From an uncultured Bacteroidia bacterium (lineage in GTDB: Bacteria > Bacteroidota > Bacteroidia > Bacteroidales > Prolixibacteraceae), in assembly GCA_903850335.1 (NCBI GenBank), contig CAINLJ010000260.1, positions 41,021-105,020 on the forward strand: DNA of 64,000 nt, written 5' to 3'. The translations under genes were made by a program, and so were the position numbers. The notes beneath the pieces are model-generated. The model searched no databases. It was not told the origin of the DNA and saw nothing but the letters and a program-made list of their open reading frames with translations. Each line of letters opens with the position of its first letter. Positions within the stretch are counted from its first letter, which is position 1. Positions 44,633 to 52,789 of this stretch are shown here, piece after piece.

Positions 44633-46678
44633 ATGAAAAAACTATTATTAGCACTTTTTCCCATAATCCCATTTTTTGCGTTAAGTCAGGAACCTGTTAT
44701 GAAATGGGATTTTGAAAACATTAAAAATAGAAATTCGATTGACTTTATAACAAACATTACCGACACTATTGAAGGTAATTTTGAGGAAGCAGACGGCGTT
44801 GCAGGAAAAGGATTACGCCTCGATGGGTTTACCACCCGGGTTATTCGACAGGAGCCAAACTTGAAAAGACCAGGCATTGAATTCACCATTGAAGCATGGG
44901 TCGCCTTAGGGGAATATCCATGGAACTGGTGCCCGGTAATCACTACAGAGTCGGACGAAGTGAAGGGGTACCGTTTAATGATAGGGCCTTTGGGCCAGGT
45001 CTCTTTGCAGACCGCCATTGGGGAGCAATGGATTTCGTGTACAAGTGCGAACGAAACATTACCATTAAGAAAATGGATGCACCTTACGGGCATCTATAAA
45101 GCAGGAAAGGAGATGTCGGTTTATGTGAACGGCGAGCTTTCTGCATCTCTTCCTATCCATGGTTCAATGACCTTTCCTGCAAATGCAAAATGTGTCATAG
45201 GAATGGTGGCAGTACCCGGAAAACCTTCCGATATTCACAGAACCGGGGGAACTGTCGCCGAATATTACGGACTGGAGGGTATCATTGATGAAATAAAAGT
45301 GACCGGTCAGGCGAAGACGGCTGAGCAGGTCAAGAGTTCTTTCTTGAAATATACCGTTAAAACACCTGACATCGCTGTTCGCAAGCTTCCTAAGGTGGAT
45401 AAAAATCCCGGCCGATTTGGTGCATTTTATACCAAACTGAAATATTACCCAGGATGGGATAATCTTTGGCCAGTAGATAAGGATCCCGATATCGTTGTTT
45501 GCTTCGATAAATCTCCCGTTAAGGTAATTTTCTGGAGAGGTACACGTTACGGCCCTTCATGGATTTCTGAAAATGAGAACTGGATGACAGATCAAAGTGT
45601 TGAAGCATGGGAAGAAAGATCGGAAAACAACGAAGGGTGTTTTGAACATATGCAGGATCGTCATTGCCGTTTTTCGCATGTTAGAATTATTGAGAATAAC
45701 GATGCGAGAGTAGTAGTTCACTGGAGATATGCTTTGGTCAGTTCACATAATAGTACCTGGATGCCTGATCCTAAAACCGGTTGGGAAGCCTGGATAGACG
45801 AGTATTATTATATTTATCCTGATGCCACAAGCATCAGAAAAGTATCCTGGAATAAAGGCACATTAGGGAAAAACGTTCAATACCAGGAATCTTTGCCACT
45901 GCTGCATCCCGGGCAGATGAAAGGAGACCTGCTTAATATAGATTACGTACATGTTGCTGATTATGAAAATAATATTGGTCCTGTTTCTTTTGTTGAGAAA
46001 CCAAAAGAGCAACCGACTGATTGGGCAAATAAATATACTATTCAACAGTATAATTTCAAATCGGAAAACAAGCCGTTCATCTGTTTTGAACCTGGGAACA
46101 AAATGGAAATTAGATGGAACCATCTGTCGGAATATGACAGGCATGTTGGATGTAATCATTTTCCGGTTGGCCAGGCTCGGTGTGACGGACGATCCAGTAA
46201 AATGGCTGACCGTCCCTCGCATTGCGATAGCTTCCCGATCTCAGATCCTGTGATTCATGGTAATGGGGTCCGCGAGTTTTGGAATGGATTATATGGAATG
46301 ACACAGATGAGCATGACTGATCTGGTCAGTTTTGGACGCTCATGGGCATATGCGCCAGCAATGAAGCTTACAGGCGAGGGCTTCACGTTCAAAGGATACG
46401 ATAAAAGTCAGAGGTGCTACCAGGTAGAAAACACTAGTCAGCAAACCGGGCAATTAGAGGTCAATCTTCAGGGAAGCAAAGAATCACCGGTTATTAACCC
46501 GGCAATTTTTGTGAAAAACTGGAATTCAGATATCACTAAGATTCTTGTAAACGGAAAAGAAACCAAAAATTTCAGGGTCGGAATCAACCATCAACTGGAT
46601 GGGAATGACCTGGTTTTGTTTATTTTTATGCATGCAACCGAACCCGTCAGAATAACTTTTCTACCGTTAGTAAAGTAA
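44633..46678 (+). CDS. Exported LamG-domain protein with unknown C-terminal domain (A', paralogue of A)
   Basis: A 681-residue exported protein, roughly 65% identical to A by eye in the LamG part, and similar further on (EHMQDRHCRFSHVRIIENNDAR, DEYYYIYPDATSIRKVSW). It keeps the same layout: signal peptide, LamG domain to about residue 245, then the unknown domain. It differs from A by an extra loop near residue 500 (YDRHVGCNHFPVGQARCDG). The gene is separated from B' by 160 nt. Its stop overlaps the ATG of a spurious ORF on a broken GH36-like gene. Function unknown; duplication with divergence suggests two related substrates or linkages. Confidence 0.74.
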   Translation: MKKLLLALFPIIPFFALSQEPVMKWDFENIKNRNSIDFITNITDTIEGNFEEADGVAGKGLRLDGFTTRVIRQEPNLKRPGIEFTIEAWVALGEYPWNWCPVITTESDEVKGYRLMIGPLGQVSLQTAIGEQWISCTSANETLPLRKWMHLTGIYKAGKEMSVYVNGELSASLPIHGSMTFPANAKCVIGMVAVPGKPSDIHRTGGTVAEYYGLEGIIDEIKVTGQAKTAEQVKSSFLKYTVKTPDIAVRKLPKVDKNPGRFGAFYTKLKYYPGWDNLWPVDKDPDIVVCFDKSPVKVIFWRGTRYGPSWISENENWMTDQSVEAWEERSENNEGCFEHMQDRHCRFSHVRIIENNDARVVVHWRYALVSSHNSTWMPDPKTGWEAWIDEYYYIYPDATSIRKVSWNKGTLGKNVQYQESLPLLHPGQMKGDLLNIDYVHVADYENNIGPVSFVEKPKEQPTDWANKYTIQQYNFKSENKPFICFEPGNKMEIRWNHLSEYDRHVGCNHFPVGQARCDGRSSKMADRPSHCDSFPISDPVIHGNGVREFWNGLYGMTQMSMTDLVSFGRSWAYAPAMKLTGEGFTFKGYDKSQRCYQVENTSQQTGQLEVNLQGSKESPVINPAIFVKNWNSDITKILVNGKETKNFRVGINHQLDGNDLVLFIFMHATEPVRITFLPLVK

Positions 46679-46752
46679 TGAGAATTATTTCTTTACGATT
46701 TCATAAAATCTCAGGAGAGGCTAACAATTTAAAGTGTTTAATTGCAAATAAA

Positions 46753-47138
46753 ATGAAAATATTACCGGTAATACTTATCCTGCTAAATTCATTTTCTTCA
46801 ATGGTGAACGCAGCCATGAATGTCTGGAATACTGACACGAGAACACTAACCTTTACAATGCAGGATGGCAAACCATGGTTAATTGAAGGTAATGCTCAGA
46901 TAAGGTTCACAGGCGGTTCATGTATTGGGGCGCATGGCCGCAGAAAAGATTCGATTCCACAATGACTTCAGTTGAAACGTATATGAAGGGGTTGAAAGCA
47001 ATGCGACGAGGGTTTGGAAAGGATACTTACTGGTTACATTGTGGCGCATTACTTGGTCCGGCCATGGGTATAAGCGATGGAATGCGCATCAGCGGAGACT
47101 CCCACGGCGATGATATAGATTCATATAAACAATGTTGA
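46753..47138 (+). pseudogene. Remnant of a GH36/GH27-like alpha-galactosidase
   Basis: Two overlapping frames carry pieces of one former gene. From 46753 the first gives a signal peptide (MKILPVILILLNSF) and an N-terminal beta-domain piece (NVWNTDTRTLTF). Near 46890-46920 the sense shifts to another frame, whose product FMYWGAWPQKRFD, then KAMRRGFGKDTYWLHCGALLGPAMGISDGMRI, matches the barrel of GH36/GH27-type enzymes. Most of the barrel and the C-terminal domain are gone, so there is an internal deletion, a frameshift and a 3' truncation. A foreign-looking GNAT gene begins 10 nt after the break. Confidence 0.62.
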
Positions 47139-47148
47139 AACTAAAGCA

Positions 47149-47670
47149 ATGGAGAATTTTGAAATTAATAAAGTAACTTTTGGCGACATTGACGAGTTGC
47201 AAATAATTAGCCGACAAACTTTCTTTGAGACTTTTTCGGCATATAATTCGAAAGAGAATATGAATAAATATTTGGAGGAAGAATTTTCATTAGCGAAACT
47301 GACATCCGAATTAGCCGATAAGAACTCTGAATTTCATTTTTTAAAAATTGACAACGTAGTAATTGGCTATTTAAAAGTAAATTTTGGACAATCACAGACC
47401 GAAATAAAAGACGACAAAGCTCTTGAAATTGAACGGATTTATGTAATTAAAGATTTTCAAGGAAAAAAGGTCGGACAATTACTTTACGACAAAGCAATAC
47501 AAATCTCCAGGGGAATAGGAGCCAACTATGTTTGGTTAGGTGTTTGGGAAGAAAATCCAAGAGCAATAAATTTTTATAGGAAAAACGGTTTTATAGAGTT
47601 TGACAAACATATTTTCAAACTCGGTGAAGAGGAGCAAACAGACATAATGATGAAATTACAACTTGACTAA
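47149..47670 (+). CDS. GNAT-family N-acetyltransferase (AT-rich insert)
   Basis: A 173-residue cytoplasmic acetyltransferase. The GNAT core is visible: strand YLKVNF, then LEIERIYVIKDFQGKKVGQLLYDKA (acetyl-CoA-binding loop QGKKVG) and NYVWLGVWEENPRAINFYRKNGF. It resembles the PaiA/spermidine-acetyltransferase-like group, but the substrate is unknown. Sampled lines are about 28% GC, far below the glycosidase genes. It directly follows the broken GH36-like gene, so it probably arrived by an insertion that destroyed that gene. It has no obvious part in glycan breakdown. Confidence 0.88.
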   Translation: MENFEINKVTFGDIDELQIISRQTFFETFSAYNSKENMNKYLEEEFSLAKLTSELADKNSEFHFLKIDNVVIGYLKVNFGQSQTEIKDDKALEIERIYVIKDFQGKKVGQLLYDKAIQISRGIGANYVWLGVWEENPRAINFYRKNGFIEFDKHIFKLGEEEQTDIMMKLQLD

Positions 47671-47702
47671 TTAATTCATAGAGTTACTAATAAGAACGCA
47701 AT

Positions 47703-50534
47703 ATGCGCCTGATTTCTTTTATTGTATTAAGCCTGCTGATGTCAGGTGCCTTAATTTCCGCGGAACAAAACAAAAAATCCGGGAAAAATAGTGGCAGCAT
47801 TCAGAATCTATCGGATGAATTCGTCAATCCCCCCATGTCATACCGGCCAGGTGCTTTCTGGTGCTGGCTGAATGGAAATATGTCGGACACATCGATTACC
47901 AGGGATCTGGAGGCCATGAAATCCAAGGGAATGAACAGGGCTGAAATCTGGGATGTGGCAGCCGTTAAAAATCCATCGTTTATTCCGCCGGGAGGGGCAT
48001 TTCTTGGAGACAGATCTGTAAGCCTTATCAAACATGCAATATCCGAAGGGAAAAGATTAAAAATGAGCATTGGCATTGTTGCCTCAAGCGGATGGAATGC
48101 CGGAGGATCATGGGTTACACCCGGTTGGGCATCGAAAAATCTCTTTGTATCGAAAGCTGAAGTAACTGGTCCAAAAGCACTTGCAATTGATCTTCCATTT
48201 CCAAAATTCCCGGAAGGTTGTCCTATGAAGGATCAGAATACCCCCGTCTTCTTCAAGGATGTCGCAGTCCTTGCCGTTCCTTTCAGTGCCGACAGTACCA
48301 TTAGCAGCCTCTCAAATGTGTTGAGTCTGACTCCGTTATTTAAGAATGGCACGTTGAAATGGGAAGTCCCGGCAGGGAAATGGGTAATACTGCGATTCGT
48401 CTGTTCAAACAATGGCCAGAAGTTGATTGTTCCTTCGCCCAATTCAAGTGGCTTGTTTATTGATTTTTTTGACCCTCAGGCCACCATAAAACATTTAAAA
48501 CACTTCATGGACCGGCTTGGTGTAACTCCCGAAAATTCTGCTGAAGCCGGTCTGGCCTATTTTGAATTCGACAGCATGGAACTTGCTGAAGGTACTCCAT
48601 GGACCGACTCATTTCCTGCCATTTTCAAGGAGAGGCAGGGTTATGAAATAGAGAAATACCTACCTGTACTGGCGGGGTGGGACATCAAAAACAGTACTGA
48701 ACAATTCCGTTACGATTTCAAAAGAACAGTCAGCGATCAGCTCATTTACAGCCATTATCATACAGGTAATGAATTTCTTAAGAAGTATAATGCAAAGCTG
48801 GTTTCTGAATCGGGAGGGCCTGGTGCACCGGTTTGGGATACCTGTCCCGTTGACGCCCTAAAGGCACTGGGAAGTGTCTCAGTTCCAAGAGGCGAATTCT
48901 GGATCAAGCACCGGAATATGTTCCTGATCAAGGAGGTGGCAAGTGCCTCACATATTTATGGGAAAGAAATTGTTGATGCTGAGTCGTTTACCACCTGGAG
49001 AAGATGGAAAGATTCGCCGTTCGATTTGAAAAAAGTGGTGGACCGGGCATTTTGCGAAGGACTTAACAATGTTACCTTCCATACTTTTGCAAGCACAAAT
49101 CCTGAAGATGGCCTCCCGGGCAGAACCTATCATGCCGGTTACGACATGAACCCCGGAACAACGTGGTGGGCCAAATCCAAACCCTTTATGGACTATCTTT
49201 CCAGGTGCAGCTACTTGCTTCAGCAAGGGCTATTTGTGGGAGATGTATGTTACTATTATGGCGACCAGACTCCTAACTTCTTTCCGCTATTCCATGATGT
49301 GCCTGAAAAACCCAGGCTCAAAGGCTTAGGGAAAGGTTATGATTACGATGTGATAAACACTGATGTTATTCTGAACAGGATGACTGTTATGGATGGAAGG
49401 CTGGTTCTGCCCGATGGAATGAGTTATGCCATCATGCTTCTGCCAGCGCAGGTTCACATGCCACTGGAAGTATTGAAAAGATTAAGCGAACTGGTAAAAG
49501 GCGGTGCCACCATAGTGGGTCCCCGGCCTGTATCAGTGCCGGGTTTGAAGGATTGGGAAACGGAAAATGTTCTCCTTAATCAATTCTCAGGTGAGTTATG
49601 GGGAGCAGCTGATGGCAAGACTATCTTTATGAATAACTACGGGAAAGGTCGTGTAATTTGGGGTAATTCTGCTGATGAGGTATTGCAGAAAAAACACATC
49701 GAACCAGATTTTTGCTTTACCGGACCTTCCGAAATCGATTACATTCATCGGACAACTGATTTCGGAGAGATCTATTTTTTGAGAAATGACCGTGAAGGGA
49801 CGGTAACTGCGACCTGCCGGTTCCGGGTAAACGGGATGTATCCGGAAATTTGGGATCCTTCAACGGGTACCGTTTCCCGTGTGGCTAATTTTAACAAAGA
49901 GGATGATGGGACAAGTTTTGAGATAAGCCTACCCGCTCACGGTTCCATCTTTGTCGTTTTTGACAAAGATTGTCGTAATAGTCTTAAATTTTATAGCGAC
50001 AACAAGCACGATTCTGCTAAAACTGAAATATCCGGACCCTGGAAGGTTGACTTCCCGCCAAACTGGGGAGCCCCCCCATCGGTCGTATTCGATCGGTTGA
50101 TTTCCTGGACTGAATCGGAAATTCCGGGCATCAAATATTTTTCCGGCACTGCCATTTATCAGAATACATTTAAAGTGGATGCAGGAATGGGCACTAAAGT
50201 ATTAATCCTTGACCTTGGAGGGGTACGCGATTTGGCAGAGGTTTTTATTAATGGGAAATCTGCCGGAATATTATGGAAAAAACCTTATCGGACAGATATC
50301 AGTCAATTGGTTAAAACAGGCGAGAATGATCTAAAAATTGAACTGGTGAACTTATGGGTTAACCGTATGACGGGTGATATGTTATCAGATCCTAAAGACC
50401 GGTACTGCAAAACAAATCAGACATTTATAAAATCAGAAGTGTGGCCTGGCGGAGATGAACCGTTCAGGCTTCAGACGGCCGGGCTGTTGGGACCGGTTAC
50501 ATTAACTGAAAAATGGGGAAATGAGGGGCGATAA
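47703..50534 (+). CDS. Exported GH106-like alpha-L-rhamnosidase (copy 3)
   Basis: A 943-residue exported protein. GH106-type segments are FVNPPMSYRPGAFWCWLNGN, RDLEAMKSKGMNRAEIWDV, FDSMELAEGTPWTDSFP, SESGGPGAP with PRGEFW, DAESFTTW, LQQGLFVGDVCYYYGDQTPN and LPDGMSY. The C-terminal sandwich reads LDLGGVRDLAEVFINGKSAG and VNLWVNRMTGD. In the acidic loop it has DSME where copies 1 and 2 have DSWE. It resumes the PUL after the pseudogene and GNAT insert. Expected role: removal of rhamnose from a linkage other than those of the first two copies (inference). Confidence 0.84.
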   Translation: MRLISFIVLSLLMSGALISAEQNKKSGKNSGSIQNLSDEFVNPPMSYRPGAFWCWLNGNMSDTSITRDLEAMKSKGMNRAEIWDVAAVKNPSFIPPGGAFLGDRSVSLIKHAISEGKRLKMSIGIVASSGWNAGGSWVTPGWASKNLFVSKAEVTGPKALAIDLPFPKFPEGCPMKDQNTPVFFKDVAVLAVPFSADSTISSLSNVLSLTPLFKNGTLKWEVPAGKWVILRFVCSNNGQKLIVPSPNSSGLFIDFFDPQATIKHLKHFMDRLGVTPENSAEAGLAYFEFDSMELAEGTPWTDSFPAIFKERQGYEIEKYLPVLAGWDIKNSTEQFRYDFKRTVSDQLIYSHYHTGNEFLKKYNAKLVSESGGPGAPVWDTCPVDALKALGSVSVPRGEFWIKHRNMFLIKEVASASHIYGKEIVDAESFTTWRRWKDSPFDLKKVVDRAFCEGLNNVTFHTFASTNPEDGLPGRTYHAGYDMNPGTTWWAKSKPFMDYLSRCSYLLQQGLFVGDVCYYYGDQTPNFFPLFHDVPEKPRLKGLGKGYDYDVINTDVILNRMTVMDGRLVLPDGMSYAIMLLPAQVHMPLEVLKRLSELVKGGATIVGPRPVSVPGLKDWETENVLLNQFSGELWGAADGKTIFMNNYGKGRVIWGNSADEVLQKKHIEPDFCFTGPSEIDYIHRTTDFGEIYFLRNDREGTVTATCRFRVNGMYPEIWDPSTGTVSRVANFNKEDDGTSFEISLPAHGSIFVVFDKDCRNSLKFYSDNKHDSAKTEISGPWKVDFPPNWGAPPSVVFDRLISWTESEIPGIKYFSGTAIYQNTFKVDAGMGTKVLILDLGGVRDLAEVFINGKSAGILWKKPYRTDISQLVKTGENDLKIELVNLWVNRMTGDMLSDPKDRYCKTNQTFIKSEVWPGGDEPFRLQTAGLLGPVTLTEKWGNEGR

Positions 50535-50737
50535 TGACGTGTTTAGGCAAAACATGCCCGCTTTGAGATATCGGCAATTGAGTGGTAAAAAACCTCAGTA
50601 GCTTAGCAAAAAGGAGAAGCTAAAATGTTTTCATTGATATGCCAGATCGCAATACTAACCCAACGGCTTGAGGCAGGTTATATGTTGATCGGGACAAGAC
50701 AAGAACAATCGAATTAAACAATTAAATAATTTATAAG

Positions 50738-52789
50738 ATGCACTCTTTAATCAGATATCTGGCCTGCCTGGCAATTTTAGTGATTACCGGTTGCGCAAAC
50801 AACGGATCAGAAAAATCCAACAAGTCATTTATCAATGATGAATCCATACGGATGGTTCAGGATCAAATAACTAAAAAACCAGGACAACAAAGCAGTGAAC
50901 TGATAATAAAAGGTACTGCTCAACTGGCAAAAAACTGGAGATCGTCTGACGGGTCAAATAAGGATTATGTCCAATTCTGTCTCTCCAACTTTTTGGTACC
51001 TTCAGATCTCAAGCCTAATTTTCAAAGGATTTTGAAAAACCTGGAGAACCAAAACGGATATATAGCAAAGATTCGTTTCAGCATCAGTGAATCTGAAAGC
51101 TTCACTGATGTCAAAGAAGAAAAAGTTGATCTGTTTTTCAGAAAATCGATTCCCGAAGCGAATATTTATAAGGAAAAGTTTGCTTTTTTTATCCAGCTCA
51201 ATTTCCCATTTTATACCCTTGATGAAAAAAGAAAAAACGGGAAGAACTGGGATCGGGAAAAATGGGCGATGGTGCGGCTTGGTGATTTATATGCAGAAAG
51301 ACAAGATTCTGATTTCAAGCCTGATGCAGTTGATGAGGTTAAAGCATTTGAGAAATACATTGGGAAATACTTCTTCCGAATGGATCATATCTCACTGCCT
51401 GACGGAACCTATCCATTTGGCAAACCGTTGACTCTTCACAGCCATTTCGGCTTAAGAGATAATCTGAAGGAGGAATATACCAGGCCGGGAGGATTGCCAA
51501 GGCAGGAAATAACCGGTAAACTTATTGAACATATTAACGTCGGGACTGTTCCGGTTGATTTTATTGAGGACAGCACTACGAGATGGAATCCCTGGACCAA
51601 CCAACTGTTTAAGGTTGACAGTGGAAGGTTGAAAGAAGTCGAAATCAAAACAGAGGGAACAAAAAGATATGCTGGATTATTAGCAGAGTTTAAGAAAAAA
51701 AGTTCGGTCGATCGCTTCTACCCCAACGGATCAACCTACTCAAAAAGAACATTCGACAATGCCAACCTTACATCTGGAGAAGTTGAAACACTCATCAGGA
51801 ATTTCTTGTCAGATCCTGTAATTGCATCAGTGGGAAAACTTATTTCCAGGAGACTGGGCCGGTCTTTGCAGCCATTTGATATCTGGTACAGCGGGTTTCA
51901 GGCACAATCTGCCTTTCCTGCAAGCATGCTCGATTCTATTACAAGATTAAAGTATCCTGATCCGGGTGCCCTGCAAAAAGATCTTCCATTTATACTTATG
52001 AGAATGGGTTTCAGGGAACCCGAAGCAGAATATATAGGAAATCATGCTATAGTCCGGCCTATCGCAGCGGGAGGATATTCTGATCAGCCGCCCATGAGAG
52101 GTGATACTGCAATAATGACCACCGTATTTAATCGCCACGGGCTCGATTTTAAAGCCTTCAGAATTGCTATGCATGAACTCGGTCACGTGGTTTGTGGTGT
52201 CTATACAACGAAATACATCGATCATTTTATTCTGGCTGATGTACCAACCAGCGGTATTACAGAAGGAATAGCTGAATTGCTGGCTTATAAAAATACAGAA
52301 GGGCTTGGATTAGTTCAGCAAAGTTTTGAAAAGCAGAAGGAAATGCTCTCCCTGGCCGCTTTATGGTATCTTGTAGATATTGGAGGACAGTCACTAACTG
52401 AAATTGAGACCTGGAAATGGATGTACCTTCATCCCAAAGCAACAGCCGCTGAATTGCAAACTGCCGTTATGAATATTAGCGGAGAGATCTGGAATAAATA
52501 TTATGCCTCCATATTTGGGGGCATAAAGGATCAGCACATCCTCTCAGTCTATAATCACTTTATAACCGGGAGTTTGTACCTTTTCAACTATTTTATTGGT
52601 GATGTTGTCATGTTTCAGCTGTATAATGCCTATATGCCCGGAAACCTGGGCGACGGTTTGAAAAACGCTTGTCTCGAAGGACAGACATTACCTGAATTAT
52701 GGATGTTGCATGCTGTCGGAGATAAAATATCCTTAAAGCCATTAATGGAAACAGCTCAAAAGGCAATTAATAACTTTAATAATTTATAA
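50738..52789 (+). CDS. Putative gluzincin metallopeptidase lipoprotein
   Basis: A 683-residue lipoprotein (lipobox ending at Cys19, ITGCAN). I do not recognise a named family. Near the middle of the C-terminal half lies an HExxH zinc motif, MHELGHVV (His479-His483), followed by GITEGIAELLAYKN with Glu509 and Glu513, spaced as the third ligand of gluzincin peptidases. The region before the zinc motif (DFIEDSTTRWNPWTNQLFK, FMRMGF-like helix) resembles peptidases that remove residues from long substrates, but this is weak. Its stop overlaps the GH31 start by one base, so the two are translationally coupled. A peptidase inside a glycan locus suggests a glycoprotein substrate. Confidence 0.65.
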   Translation: MHSLIRYLACLAILVITGCANNGSEKSNKSFINDESIRMVQDQITKKPGQQSSELIIKGTAQLAKNWRSSDGSNKDYVQFCLSNFLVPSDLKPNFQRILKNLENQNGYIAKIRFSISESESFTDVKEEKVDLFFRKSIPEANIYKEKFAFFIQLNFPFYTLDEKRKNGKNWDREKWAMVRLGDLYAERQDSDFKPDAVDEVKAFEKYIGKYFFRMDHISLPDGTYPFGKPLTLHSHFGLRDNLKEEYTRPGGLPRQEITGKLIEHINVGTVPVDFIEDSTTRWNPWTNQLFKVDSGRLKEVEIKTEGTKRYAGLLAEFKKKSSVDRFYPNGSTYSKRTFDNANLTSGEVETLIRNFLSDPVIASVGKLISRRLGRSLQPFDIWYSGFQAQSAFPASMLDSITRLKYPDPGALQKDLPFILMRMGFREPEAEYIGNHAIVRPIAAGGYSDQPPMRGDTAIMTTVFNRHGLDFKAFRIAMHELGHVVCGVYTTKYIDHFILADVPTSGITEGIAELLAYKNTEGLGLVQQSFEKQKEMLSLAALWYLVDIGGQSLTEIETWKWMYLHPKATAAELQTAVMNISGEIWNKYYASIFGGIKDQHILSVYNHFITGSLYLFNYFIGDVVMFQLYNAYMPGNLGDGLKNACLEGQTLPELWMLHAVGDKISLKPLMETAQKAINNFNNL

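Noticed and set aside
50625-50717. Possible 30-codon ORF after an AAAGGAG sequence
   Set aside because: It has a good ribosome site but no recognisable product or conservation that I can judge; it may be a chance ORF in a 200-nt gap.
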